The notes beneath the pieces are model-generated. The model worked only from the letters and a program-made list of their open reading frames with translations, made no database searches and was not told the DNA's origin. DNA of 45,423 bases from JANNOG01 sp050329415. Its GTDB lineage: Bacteria; Actinomycetota; Actinomycetes; Actinomycetales; JBBAYJ01. The stretch spans positions 1 through 45,423 of the forward strand of contig JBHJOS010000084.1 of NCBI GenBank assembly GCA_050329415.1, read 5' to 3'. The translations under genes and the position numbers were made by a program. Positions within the stretch are counted from its first letter, which is position 1. Every line of letters starts with the position of its first letter. This document shows positions 24,862-33,272 of the stretch, piece after piece.

Positions 24862-25467
24862 TCACGCGCCGCGCGGCTGAAGCCCGTGCACGAGCAAGGT
24901 GACCGCCGACTCCACCAGCGGGGCGGGCGGGAAGCCGTCGGCGTCGGGCGGCAGCATTCCCAGTCCGAACAGGGTCGCCAGCAGCGTGACGGCGGCGCGC
25001 TGCGGATCGAGGTCGGTCCGCACCCTGCCCAGTCGCTGCTCCGCCGCCAGGTAGTCGGCCAGCAGCTGTGGCGGCCCGACGAGCGGGGTGCCCTCGGGCG
25101 GGTCCGTCGCGGCGGCGACGACCTGCTGCAGCTCCGGGTCGGAGAACGCCGCCAGCTCCAGCGGGAGCAGGTCGCGGCGCAGCCGCCCGAGGTGACGGAA
25201 GGTCTCGGTGAGGGTGGTCTCGATCGTGGCGTCGCCCGCCCGTCCCGGCAGCTGTGACAGCCAGTCGAAGATCGGGCGGTTCCGCTCGAGGACGGCGGCT
25301 CGGAACAGGTGCTGCTTGTCCGGGAAATGGCGGTAGATCGTGCCCTCGGCGACCCCTGCCGCCTCGGCGATGGCCCGGGTCGTGGCCCGCGCGTACCCCA
25401 CGCGGGCCACGACCTCGGCCGTAGCGGCAACAAGGCGGCTCCGGGTGTCCTGGCCGCGTGCGCTCAC
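24862..25467 (-). CDS. TetR-family regulator of the ABC exporter operon
   Basis: A 201-residue protein from GTG 25467. The helix-turn-helix occupies about residues 8-55 (RSRLVAATAEVVARVGYARA, TTRAIAEAAGVAEGTIYRHF, DKQHLFRAAV). The C-terminal ligand domain is about 140 residues (ETLTETFRHLGRLRRDLLPL). It lies 44 bases downstream of the permease gene on the same strand, so it is probably co-transcribed. The 9+9 palindrome at 27331-27352 before the operon is a typical TetR operator and the obvious target. Known role: ligand-released repressor. Confidence 0.9.
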   Translation of the reverse strand: MSARGQDTRSRLVAATAEVVARVGYARATTRAIAEAAGVAEGTIYRHFPDKQHLFRAAVLERNRPIFDWLSQLPGRAGDATIETTLTETFRHLGRLRRDLLPLELAAFSDPELQQVVAAATDPPEGTPLVGPPQLLADYLAAEQRLGRVRTDLDPQRAAVTLLATLFGLGMLPPDADGFPPAPLVESAVTLLVHGLQPRGA

Positions 25468-25511
25468 CCCGGCATCATGGCCTGCGATCGCGACGGGTCA
25501 CCCCGCACGGC

Positions 25512-26327
25512 TCAGTCGGTGACGTCCCGCCGGGTGACGGTCACGGCACCGGCGACGAGGCCGGCGACCGCGTAGGCGGCGCCGAGGGCGAGCGCGGTCC
25601 CGAAGCCGACCGCCGCCGTGCCGCCCTGGGCGAGCGCGCTGAGCGTGGTCCCCGGGAGCCAGTCCGCCACGTCGGGCGCCGCGATGCCGAGCAGCCCCTC
25701 GACGACGAGGACGTACCCGACACCCCCGGCGATGGCCACGGTCGAGCTGCGCGAGACCACCGCGATCGCCAGCCCGACCACGCCCCAGACCAGCAACGCG
25801 AGATAGGTGTCGAACCAGGCCCGGCCGACCGCCCCGGCGAGGTCGACGGAGGACGCGGTCCACCCCGACGTGTCGACACCCGCCGACTGCGCCAGCACAG
25901 GACTCGCCACCACCGTCGTCACCACGGCGAGCGTCGTCGCCACCGCCGTCACGAGGGCCAGCGCCACGACCTTCCCGGCCAGCAGCAGCACCCGCCGCGG
26001 CTCGGCCTGGGCCAGCAGGCGGATCAGCCCCGTCGAGTAGTCCGAGGACGCGGTGATCGCCCAGAACGCCAGGGTGACGACCCCGAGGATGGTGGCCGCC
26101 GAGCGGACCGCCGCCACGGGTCCCGTGGTTCCGGTCAGCTGGTCCATCGTGGGGAAACTCAGCCCGGGGGCGCCCTGAGGGATCCCGCCCTCGCTCCCCG
26201 CGGCGACGAAGACGAAGGTCGCGATCATGGCGGCGAGCACCACGGCCAGGACGAGCCAGGCCGCCAGGACGCTGCGCCGCCGCACCCTTGTGAGCTCGGA
26301 GGCGACGACCCGCGCGAGGCCCCTCAT
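25512..26327 (-). CDS. ABC-2 type exporter permease
   Basis: A 271-residue membrane protein from ATG 26327, overlapping the ATPase stop as ATGA. It starts RGLARVVASELTRVRRRSVL then a first helix (LAAWLVLAVVLAAMIATFVF). A long outside loop (GGIPQGAPGLSFPTMDQLTG) precedes five further helices. FWAITASSDYSTGLIRLLLAQ-like sequence near residue 90 is typical of ABC-2 permeases that move antibiotics or lipids. It pairs with the ATPase upstream. The substrate is unknown. Confidence 0.88.
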   Translation of the reverse strand: MRGLARVVASELTRVRRRSVLAAWLVLAVVLAAMIATFVFVAAGSEGGIPQGAPGLSFPTMDQLTGTTGPVAAVRSAATILGVVTLAFWAITASSDYSTGLIRLLAQAEPRRVLLLAGKVVALALVTAVATTLAVVTTVVASPVLAQSAGVDTSGWTASSVDLAGAVGRAWFDTYLALLVWGVVGLAIAVVSRSSTVAIAGGVGYVLVVEGLLGIAAPDVADWLPGTTLSALAQGGTAAVGFGTALALGAAYAVAGLVAGAVTVTRRDVTD

Positions 26328-27346
26328 CGCCGGGCCCCGCTCGGCTCCGTGAGGACCGCCGGTCGCGCCACCAGCTCGCCGTCGACGTCCCCGGTCATCC
26401 GCAGGAAGACCTCCTCCAGCGTCTCCCGGGCCGGCACCAGCGCTGCCAGGGTCACGCCGGCCGCCGCTGCGGCCCGGTTGACGTCACTCGCCCGGTCGAC
26501 GGGGGCCGCGACCCGGAGCGTCGCCGTTGCGCCCGAGGCGCTTCCGGTGCCGCCGTCGTCTCCGGCGCGCCACGTCACCTCCCAGCCCGCGCGGACCAGC
26601 GCGTCCCGGAGGCGCTCGGTGTCCCCCGGGTCCTCGGCCCCCACGTCGAGGTGCTCCTGGCCGCCCGCGAGCAACTCGTCCGCCGTTCCGTTGAAAAGCA
26701 GGTCGCCGAACCGGACCACGACGAAGAAGTCGCAGATCGCCTCGAGCTCGCCGAGCAGATGGGACGAGACGACGACGGTGCGCCCCTGGCCGGCGACGGA
26801 CCGCAGCAAGCGGCGGATCTCGACGATGCCGGCCGGGTCCAGCCCGTTCGTTGGTTCGTCCAGCAGGAGCAGCGGAGGGTCGGGCAGCAGGGCGGCGGCG
26901 ATTCCCAGCCGCTGCTTCATGCCGAGCGAGTAGGTCCGGACCCGGTCCTTCTCGCGGCCGTCGAGCCCCACGGTCCGCAGGACCTCGGCGACGCGTCGGC
27001 GAGGGAGCCCGCGCAACCGAGCCAGCGAGAGCAGGTTCGCCTGGCCCGACAGGCCGGGGACGAAGGCGGGGGCCTCGACGAGCGCACCCACGCCGGAGGC
27101 GTAGCGGGTCGGGTGGGCGACGGTCGAGCCGAGGACGGTGGCCCGCCCGGCGGTGGGCCGGACGAGGCCGAGCAGCATGCGGATGAGCGTGGACTTGCCG
27201 GAACCGTTCGGGCCGACGAGGCCGATGACGCCGCCGCGGGGGAGCGTGAGGCTCAGGTCGCGCACGGCGACCACGTCCCCGAACCGGCGGGTGAGCCCGA
27301 CCGTGGTGACGGCGGGAGCCGTGTCTTCTCGAGTGAGTGTGAGCAC
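26324..27346 (-). CDS. ABC exporter ATP-binding protein (CcmA/BcrA-like)
   Basis: A 340-residue ATPase. GTG 27346 is the only possible start: a stop codon lies directly before it. Walker A GPNGSGKSTLIRML, a Q-loop-type passage VGALVEAPAFVPGLSG, signature YSLGMKQRLGIA, Walker B LLLLDEPTNGLDPAG and switch VSSHLLGELEAICD are all present. The final 110 residues form a C-terminal domain ending TLEEVFLRMTGD. Known role: energises an ABC-2 permease, here the coupled gene at 25512-26327. The start codon sits inside a TetR palindrome and just after a promoter, so the message may be leaderless. Confidence 0.92.
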   Translation of the reverse strand: MLTLTREDTAPAVTTVGLTRRFGDVVAVRDLSLTLPRGGVIGLVGPNGSGKSTLIRMLLGLVRPTAGRATVLGSTVAHPTRYASGVGALVEAPAFVPGLSGQANLLSLARLRGLPRRRVAEVLRTVGLDGREKDRVRTYSLGMKQRLGIAAALLPDPPLLLLDEPTNGLDPAGIVEIRRLLRSVAGQGRTVVVSSHLLGELEAICDFFVVVRFGDLLFNGTADELLAGGQEHLDVGAEDPGDTERLRDALVRAGWEVTWRAGDDGGTGSASGATATLRVAAPVDRASDVNRAAAAAGVTLAALVPARETLEEVFLRMTGDVDGELVARPAVLTEPSGARR

Positions 27347-27352
27347 TCACTC
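27331..27352. promoter_or_regulatory. TetR operator: perfect 9+9 palindrome over the ATPase start codon
   Basis: GAGTGAGTG (27331-27339), TGAG, CACTCACTC (27344-27352) is a perfect inverted repeat of classic TetR operator form. It covers the GTG start at 27346 and begins directly after the likely -10. Bound repressor would block transcription start. The TetR encoded in the same operon (24862-25467) is the likely binder. Confidence 0.8.
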
Positions 27353-27381
27353 GCAATGCGGTCCGGAGTCAGCTCTGTCAA
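27353..27381 (-). promoter_or_regulatory. Promoter of the ABC exporter-TetR operon
   Basis: On the minus strand TTGACA (27381-27376), a 17-base spacer and CATTGC (27358-27353) lead to a predicted start at about 27346, the G of the GTG. The -35 is perfect, the -10 weak. Confidence 0.55.
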
Positions 27382-27445
27382 GGCGGCTCGGACGGCGACA
27401 CCTGCCACCGATGCCGCGATCACCGGGTACGAGGCCCTTCACCTC

Positions 27446-27474
27446 TTGTTGCGTCACCGTCACCGTCGTACATT
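27446..27474 (+). promoter_or_regulatory. Candidate promoter of the lipoprotein-kinase-lipoprotein operon
   Basis: TTGTTG (27446-27451), 17 bases, TACATT (27469-27474) in the divergent gap, about 78 bases before GTG 27553. Pattern-based only. Confidence 0.4.
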
Positions 27475-27552
27475 TCGCCCATCGATGCCCCATCGGTCAT
27501 TCGGCCCGTCCCGTGCCGGGCAGGAGGGTCGCCCGAAAGGTCTGGAGGGGTT

Positions 27553-28761
27553 GTGTCCCGACACCGGGGGTGGAGCCCCGCCTCCCCGCACTCGTTCTCC
27601 CGCCGGGGGCTGCTCGCCGGCGGGGGACTGGCTGCTCTCGGCGCGGCTCTTGGCGCCTGCACCCGGGAGTCCGGCGTCGCGCCCGACGGTGCCCGCACCC
27701 TCGAGTCGACGATCGTGGAGGACCGCTCCGCCGAGATCCGTCGGGTCCGGTGGGCGAACTGGGACGCCTACATCGACCTCGACGACGCCGGGGAGTCCCC
27801 GACCCTGCGGGAGTTCACCGATCAGACCGGGCTGGACGTGGACTATGCCGCCGCCGTTGACGACAACGACGTCTTCTACGAGGAGATTCAGCCGGATCTG
27901 GACGCCCGGCGGGACATCGGGTACGACGTCGTGTGCTTCACCGACTGGGCCATGAGCCGACTCATCCGCAACGGCTACTGCCTGGAGCTGGACGAGGCGA
28001 ATCTGCCCAACAAGACCAACATCTTGCCCGACCTGCTCGCCGTCGACTACGACCCCGGCCGCATCTTCTCCATCCCCTGGCAGGGCGGCTACGCCGGACT
28101 GGTGTGGAACGTCGACGAACTGCCGCGCGGGCTGGCAACGATCGAGGACCTGTGGCGGCCCGAGTTGCGGGGCCGCGTCGTCGTGCTCAGCGAGATGCGC
28201 GACACCATCGGACTGATCATGATGTCCCAGGGAGTGGACATCTCCTCACCGGACTGGGGCGACGCCCAGTTCGACGCGGCGCGGGCCGTGTTGGAGCAGC
28301 AGCTCGCCGACGGGCAGGTCAGCCAGGTCCGGGGGAACAGCTACCTGGACGACCTCGAGAGCGGCTCCGCGCTCGCGGCGATCGCCTGGAGCGGGGACAT
28401 CAGCTCGCTCAACGCCGAGGCCGGCGAACGCTGGCAGTGGGCGCTGCCGGAGAGCGGCGGCACGCTGTGGTTCGACACCCTCGCCGTGCCGATCACGAGC
28501 CCGGCCAAGGCCAACGCCGAGATCCTCCTCAACCACTACCTCGACCCGCAGGTCGCCGCCCGGGTGGCCGCCTGGGTGCAGTTCATCACCCCGGTGGCCG
28601 GCGCGCAGGAGGCGATGCTGGGCATCGACCCCGACCTGGCCGAGGACCCCCTGATCTTCCCCACCCCTGAGTTCCTCGAGCAGGTCCGGGTGTTCCGTGC
28701 CCTGCGTCCCGACGAGGACGCCCGGTACTCCGAGGACTTCGCTCTCGCGATCGGCGGGTGA
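27553..28761 (+). CDS. Tat-type PotD/F-like solute-binding lipoprotein
   Basis: A 402-residue protein from GTG 27553 with GGAGGGG before it. A twin-arginine signal (FSRRGLLAGG, residues 15-24) ends in a lipobox with Cys36 (LGAC), so it is exported folded and lipid-anchored. The mature part resembles polyamine-binding PotD/PotF: VRWANWDAYIDLDD, RDIGYDVVCFTDWAMSRLI, IFSIPWQGGYAGLVWN and SALAAIAWSGDISSLN. The W/D/E residues that bind polyamine amines in PotD have likely equivalents, but the ligand is not certain. No permease or ATPase of this family follows. Instead the sensor kinase starts seven bases later, which suggests a ligand-sensing rather than a transport role. Confidence 0.87.
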   Translation: MSRHRGWSPASPHSFSRRGLLAGGGLAALGAALGACTRESGVAPDGARTLESTIVEDRSAEIRRVRWANWDAYIDLDDAGESPTLREFTDQTGLDVDYAAAVDDNDVFYEEIQPDLDARRDIGYDVVCFTDWAMSRLIRNGYCLELDEANLPNKTNILPDLLAVDYDPGRIFSIPWQGGYAGLVWNVDELPRGLATIEDLWRPELRGRVVVLSEMRDTIGLIMMSQGVDISSPDWGDAQFDAARAVLEQQLADGQVSQVRGNSYLDDLESGSALAAIAWSGDISSLNAEAGERWQWALPESGGTLWFDTLAVPITSPAKANAEILLNHYLDPQVAARVAAWVQFITPVAGAQEAMLGIDPDLAEDPLIFPTPEFLEQVRVFRALRPDEDARYSEDFALAIGG

Positions 28762-28768
28762 CTCCGCC

Positions 28769-31366
28769 GTGGCCGCCCGGCGCAACCGTCCCGTCGGCCC
28801 CGCGGAGTGGTCCGTCCGGCGGAAGGTGGTCGCCGCGCTGGCTCTGCCGGTTCTCGTCGCCCTCGTCGTGAGCGGGGTCAGGTCCGCCGAGCTCGTCCGG
28901 GACTCGGGGGACTTCTCGCGCGACGCCGAGGTGTCACGCGCCCAGCAGGCAGCGGCCGACCTCGTCCGGCAGGCGGGCCGGGAGCAGGTCACCGTGGCGG
29001 CCAGGCTCGTGGGGCTGCCGGGTTCGGACGCCGCAGCAGCCGCGGCGGCGCCGCCGGTGGATCAGCAGCAGCAGCGCACTGACGAGGCGATCGCCCGGGT
29101 GCTGCAGCGGGCGGGTCCCCTCGGCGAGGACAGCGAGGAGGTCCGGACCCGGGTCCGGTCGGTGGAGGGAGCCGTCCAGCGCACCTCGGACGTCCGCGGC
29201 GATCTCGCCGAGGCCCTGTCGTCCGGGGATCCCGTGTCCGGCGAGGCCGCCGCGGAACTCGTCCGTGCCTACTCCGACCTGTCGGGCGCCGCTCTGCGTC
29301 TCGGTGACGCCCTCACCACACTGCTGATCGACGACTCCGTGCAGCGGCAGGGCGCGACGGCGCAGGCGCTCAGCGAGGTCTACCGCCAGGTGTCCCTCCA
29401 GGACGCCCTCGCGTTGGTGGTGCTCGGGATCCCCGCGGGGCCGGACGACTCCCTCCCGGTCACCGTCGAGGAGCTGCTGGCCGGGGAGGCAGCACGGGTG
29501 GCGGCCGCCACCGAGCTCGACGCGGTCGCCCCCGCCGACCTCCAGATCCGCTTCGCCGAGGCGACCGCCACGAGCGACGCCGCGCGCGAGCGGTCGCGGG
29601 CCTACCAGCTCGTCCTCATCAGTCTCGGCGGCGGGCCGGTGGTGACGGCACCGCCGTCGCCCGGCCAGTGGGTCGTCGGCGCCGCCGCCGTCACGGACGC
29701 CCTGGATGGCCTGCGGTCGGACGTCAACTCCTCGCAGGTGGCGCAGGCCGCCAACCGGCAGGGCGAGCGGCTGGCCCGGGCGATCGTCGAGGCACTCCTC
29801 GTCCTCGCGGCGCTGCTCGTCGGCGTGTTCGTCACGGTCGCGCTCGGCACCCGGATCGTCCAGCCCCTCAGCACCCTCCGGCGGGAGGCGATGGAGACGG
29901 CCGAGCACCACCTGCCGGCTGCCATCGCCCGGCTCCGGGAGGACGGCCCCACCGCCGACGTGTCGGTGCGGCCGATCTCGGTGAGCACCGGCGAGGAGGT
30001 GGGCCAGGCCGCGCGGGCCTTCGACGCCGTGAGCGAGCGCGCCGTCCGCCTCGCCCAGGAGCAGGAGGCGCTGCGGGCCGGGCTCAACGACGTCATCGTC
30101 AACCTCTCACGGCGGTCGCAGTCCCTGGTGGAGCGCCAGCTGCAGCTCATCGACGCGCTCGAGCGGGACGAGGAGAACGCTCACCAGCTGGACCAGCTGT
30201 TCCGGCTGGACCACCTCGCCAGCCGGATGCGCCGCTACAACGACAACCTGCTCATCCTTGCCGGTGGGGTGCGGTCCCGACGGTCGGCCACCGAGGCCAT
30301 GACGCTCCTCGACGTGCTGCGCGCGGCGACGTCCGAGACCGAGCAGTACCGCCGGGTGAACGTCCGCGGCGCGCCGGACGTCGCGGTGGCCTCGCACGCT
30401 GCGCCCTCGCTGGTCCACCTGGTGGCGGAGTTGCTGGACAACGCCACGACCTTCAGCGACCCGCGGAGTGAGGTCGAGGTCTCGGTGGCCGGCCGACCCG
30501 GCCAGGCCCTCATGATCGCCATCATGGACCGCGGCATCGGGTTCCCGCCGGCCGCCCTCGCCGAGGCGAACGAGAAGCTCGCCCGGTCGTTGCTCATCGA
30601 CCCGGTGGCGGACGAGGGCGCCCGCCGGCAGATGGGGCTCTACGTCGTCGGTCAACTCGCCCGCAACCACGGGGTCCGGGTGGAGCTGCGACCCAACGCC
30701 GCCGGCTCCGGCACCGTGGCCGAAGTGGTGGTCCCGGCCGACCTGCTCCTGCTCCCGTCCGGGGACCGGCGCCCGGGCGGCGCACCGGCTCGCCCCCGCG
30801 CCCCCGAGCGTCCGCTGACTCCGCAGCCCCCCGTCGCGTGGCCCGCCCCCGCCCCGGTGTCGGACCCTCCCCAGCCGGTCCCGCCCACCCGGCCGGCTCC
30901 CGCTGGGCCGGCGCCGGCCCCTCCCGCCGCGTCGGCTCGCGTCACCACCACCCCCGAGGAGACCCCGTTGTTCTTCGCGCTGTCCGCCTGGTTCCGCCGC
31001 GAGTCGCCCCCGGGCGGCGACTCCGCCTTCGCGAGCCCCGCGGACGAAGGCTGGGCCGCCGCCGCGGCGGCCGCGTCCTCGGACGGGTCCGAGCAGGTCA
31101 CGGCGGCCGGTCTGCCCCGCCGCCGCCCCCTGGCCCACCTGGTGCCGGGCAGCGTCGGCGAGGTCGACGCGGGTCCGGAGGCACCGGTCGTGCGCGAGGC
31201 CGGCTCGGTCCGCACCCGCCTGAGCAAGCTGCAGCAGGGGGTGCGGGCCGGCCGGGCGAACGGCACCGACGGTGACCCCGTCGGGGCTGCCTCCGACGCG
31301 CCCGGGGGGCCGGACGACAGCGACGCCGGCGAGGACGCTGACGGCGTCGACGGGCGACCCGCGTGA
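28769..31366 (+). CDS. Conservon-type (CvnA-like) sensor histidine kinase
   Basis: An 865-residue protein from GTG 28769, seven bases after the PotD-like stop. TM1 is at about residues 20-40 and TM2 near 340-362, enclosing a 300-residue helical outside domain of nitrate/nitrite-sensor (NIT) type. A HAMP linker (QPLSTLRREAMETAEHHLPA) follows. The dimerisation region has NLSRRSQSLVERQLQLIDAL and RLDHLASRMRRYNDN with its conserved His. The ATPase domain has LVAELLDNATTFSD (N box, near 550), MDRGIGFPPAAL (G1) and GLYVVGQLARNHGV (G2). A 200-residue Pro/Ala-rich tail ends the protein. Known CvnA kinases are followed by roadblock, DUF742 and GTPase genes; none is here. No response regulator is adjacent. 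Confidence 0.88.
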   Translation: MAARRNRPVGPAEWSVRRKVVAALALPVLVALVVSGVRSAELVRDSGDFSRDAEVSRAQQAAADLVRQAGREQVTVAARLVGLPGSDAAAAAAAPPVDQQQQRTDEAIARVLQRAGPLGEDSEEVRTRVRSVEGAVQRTSDVRGDLAEALSSGDPVSGEAAAELVRAYSDLSGAALRLGDALTTLLIDDSVQRQGATAQALSEVYRQVSLQDALALVVLGIPAGPDDSLPVTVEELLAGEAARVAAATELDAVAPADLQIRFAEATATSDAARERSRAYQLVLISLGGGPVVTAPPSPGQWVVGAAAVTDALDGLRSDVNSSQVAQAANRQGERLARAIVEALLVLAALLVGVFVTVALGTRIVQPLSTLRREAMETAEHHLPAAIARLREDGPTADVSVRPISVSTGEEVGQAARAFDAVSERAVRLAQEQEALRAGLNDVIVNLSRRSQSLVERQLQLIDALERDEENAHQLDQLFRLDHLASRMRRYNDNLLILAGGVRSRRSATEAMTLLDVLRAATSETEQYRRVNVRGAPDVAVASHAAPSLVHLVAELLDNATTFSDPRSEVEVSVAGRPGQALMIAIMDRGIGFPPAALAEANEKLARSLLIDPVADEGARRQMGLYVVGQLARNHGVRVELRPNAAGSGTVAEVVVPADLLLLPSGDRRPGGAPARPRAPERPLTPQPPVAWPAPAPVSDPPQPVPPTRPAPAGPAPAPPAASARVTTTPEETPLFFALSAWFRRESPPGGDSAFASPADEGWAAAAAAASSDGSEQVTAAGLPRRRPLAHLVPGSVGEVDAGPEAPVVREAGSVRTRLSKLQQGVRAGRANGTDGDPVGAASDAPGGPDDSDAGEDADGVDGRPA

Positions 31367-32313
31367 GGTCCCGCGCGGGTCGGGCGGTCGCGGCAGCCGT
31401 CGGCGCCGGGGTCCTCGGCACCGCCGCGGCCTGCACCCTGACACCGGGTCGGGACGCCGGGGGAACGCCGGGGGAGGCCGGCCCGATCGTGCTGGCGGTC
31501 GCCGACAACACGGCCTTCACCCGCGACGTCGCAGCCGGGGCCCGGTCCGTCGCCGCCGAGGCCGGGGTGGAGGTCGTCGTCGTGGACGCGGCCGCGGACC
31601 CGGATCTCCAGGCGGAGCAGCTGCAGATCGCCGCCGAGATGCGATCCGCCGCGGTGATCGTCAACGCCGTCGACGTCGGAGACCCGGCGGCCCGGGCGGC
31701 CCCGGTGGCGGAGGCCGGGATCCCCATCGTGGCGCTGGACACCGCTCTGCCCGGTGTTCCCCTCGCGAGCTACGTGACCAGCGACAACGTCGATGGCGGA
31801 CGCCAGGCAGCCCAGCGCCTCGCCCGTCTGGTCGGTTACGACGGGCTGATCGTCCACCTCGAGGGCACCCCCGCGACGAACGTCAGCCGCGAGCGCGGTC
31901 AAGGCTTCGACGAGGGCCTGCGGGACTTCCCGGGAGTGGTCGTGGCGGCCCGGGTGACCGCCGACTTCGACCGGGACGTCGCTCTCTCGGTGATGTCCGA
32001 CCTGCTGGCCGCGAACCCGAGGATCGTCGGGGTCTTCGCCGAGAGCGATCCGATGGCGCTGGGGGCGGTGGAGGCCCTGCGCGACCGGGCCGGGGACGAC
32101 GTCCAGGTCGTCGGGTACGGCGCGGACGGTCCCGGCGTGGGGGCGGTCCGCACGGGCACCGTGGCGGCCACCATCGACGTGCGGGCCGAGGAACTCGGCG
32201 AGGTGGCGATGCGCCAGGCCGTCGCAGCAGCCGCCGGGGAGCCGGTGGGGGACGTCGTCGCAGTGCCCGTGACGCTGGTGGACCGGGAGGACCTCAGCCA
32301 GCCGGGTCGCTGA
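31363..32313 (+). CDS. RbsB-like solute-binding lipoprotein (Peripla_BP_4)
   Basis: A 316-residue protein from GTG 31363, overlapping the kinase stop as GTGA. The signal peptide ends TAAAC (Cys24), an acceptable lipobox. The mature part is a type I binding fold of the ribose/galactose group: PIVLAVADNTAFTRDVAAGA, LQAEQLQIAAEMRSAAVIVN, GIPIVALDTALPG, VTSDNVDGGRQAAQRLA, LEGTPATNVSRERGQGFDEG and GVFAESDPMALGAVEAL. No sugar permease or ATPase accompanies it. Coupling to the kinase suggests it hands a ligand signal to the kinase, like LuxP with LuxQ (known analogue). Its end overlaps the convergent protease gene by 20 bases. Confidence 0.9.
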   Translation: MRSRAGRAVAAAVGAGVLGTAAACTLTPGRDAGGTPGEAGPIVLAVADNTAFTRDVAAGARSVAAEAGVEVVVVDAAADPDLQAEQLQIAAEMRSAAVIVNAVDVGDPAARAAPVAEAGIPIVALDTALPGVPLASYVTSDNVDGGRQAAQRLARLVGYDGLIVHLEGTPATNVSRERGQGFDEGLRDFPGVVVAARVTADFDRDVALSVMSDLLAANPRIVGVFAESDPMALGAVEALRDRAGDDVQVVGYGADGPGVGAVRTGTVAATIDVRAEELGEVAMRQAVAAAAGEPVGDVVAVPVTLVDREDLSQPGR

Positions 32314-33199
32314 ACCCGGCCGCGTCCGGTGCTCGGGACCTGGTGCCGGACCTCGGGCGCACCAGGCGGAGCACGGCGAGGGCGTACACCGGAAGGGCGA
32401 CGAGGTTCGCAGCCAGCACCTGCCAGCCCGCGTCGCCCGCGGTGCCCAGCGCCGCCGACTCGTCGAGGAACGGCACGGCGAGGGCGAAGAACAGCAGGTT
32501 GTTGACGACGTGGAGGGCGATCGCCGGTTCCAGGCCCCCGACCCGCGCGACGAGGACGCCCGCCACGACCGAGAACCACATGAGCTGCAGGACCCCCCAC
32601 ACGGTGCTGGGGAGGTGGGCGAGGGTGAAGAGGACCCCGCTCACCAGGATGCCTGGCCACACCCGCCCCAGGGCCTGCATGACGAAGCCGCGGGCGTACT
32701 CCTCGGCGCTCGCCTGGAACGGGACGAGGAGCACCACCACGGCCAGCCCGGCGAGGACCCTTCCCGGTGACTGCAGCGCGACGTCCGGGGTCGACTCGCC
32801 CGCCGGGAACACTGTCAGCAGCACCAGGATCAGGACGATGGCCACGGCCGCCGGGCCGAGACATCGCCCGAGCACTCCCCACCGCAGCCGCCCCGCCACC
32901 GACGAGACCGTTCCCGGCCGGCGGCCCTCGGCGAGACGGACCGCGAGCAGCAGCGCCGGCAGGATCGCGGCGACGACGGCCAGCGCCGCGCCCAGGTCCC
33001 AGAGCGGGTCGGCGAACAACCGCGTGTCGTCCGGCCCGGTGACCCGGAGCCCGACGCCGAGGACCGTGGCCAGCAGCAGCACCAACAGGACCGTTCCGAG
33101 GACGGAGGCTGCCCCCAGCCCGGTCGCGAGCAGTGCTGCGAGCAGCCGCCGCCACCACGCGACCCCGAGGCGGCGCGGCAGGCCGACGTATCCCGACAT
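32294..33199 (-). CDS. CPBP-family intramembrane metalloprotease
   Basis: A 301-residue membrane protein from ATG 33199 with about eight helices. The CPBP (Abi) motifs are present: SAEEYARGFVMQAL near residue 165 (EEx3R-type), FTLAHLPSTVWG near 198 and LHVVNNLLFFAL near 229. Known: these Rce1-like proteases cleave prenylated peptides in eukaryotes; bacterial roles include bacteriocin maturation and immunity. No bacteriocin gene is seen nearby. The 3' end overlaps the convergent lipoprotein gene by 20 bases, so antisense pairing of the two message ends is possible. Confidence 0.9.
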   Translation of the reverse strand: MSGYVGLPRRLGVAWWRRLLAALLATGLGAASVLGTVLLVLLLATVLGVGLRVTGPDDTRLFADPLWDLGAALAVVAAILPALLLAVRLAEGRRPGTVSSVAGRLRWGVLGRCLGPAAVAIVLILVLLTVFPAGESTPDVALQSPGRVLAGLAVVVLLVPFQASAEEYARGFVMQALGRVWPGILVSGVLFTLAHLPSTVWGVLQLMWFSVVAGVLVARVGGLEPAIALHVVNNLLFFALAVPFLDESAALGTAGDAGWQVLAANLVALPVYALAVLRLVRPRSGTRSRAPDAAGFSDPAG

Positions 33200-33272
33200 G
33201 CGGCCTGACGGTAGCCGGGCGAACTCGCCCTCGGGGCGGCTCGCGGTGCCACCCGCGAGCCGGGGCCCCCGA

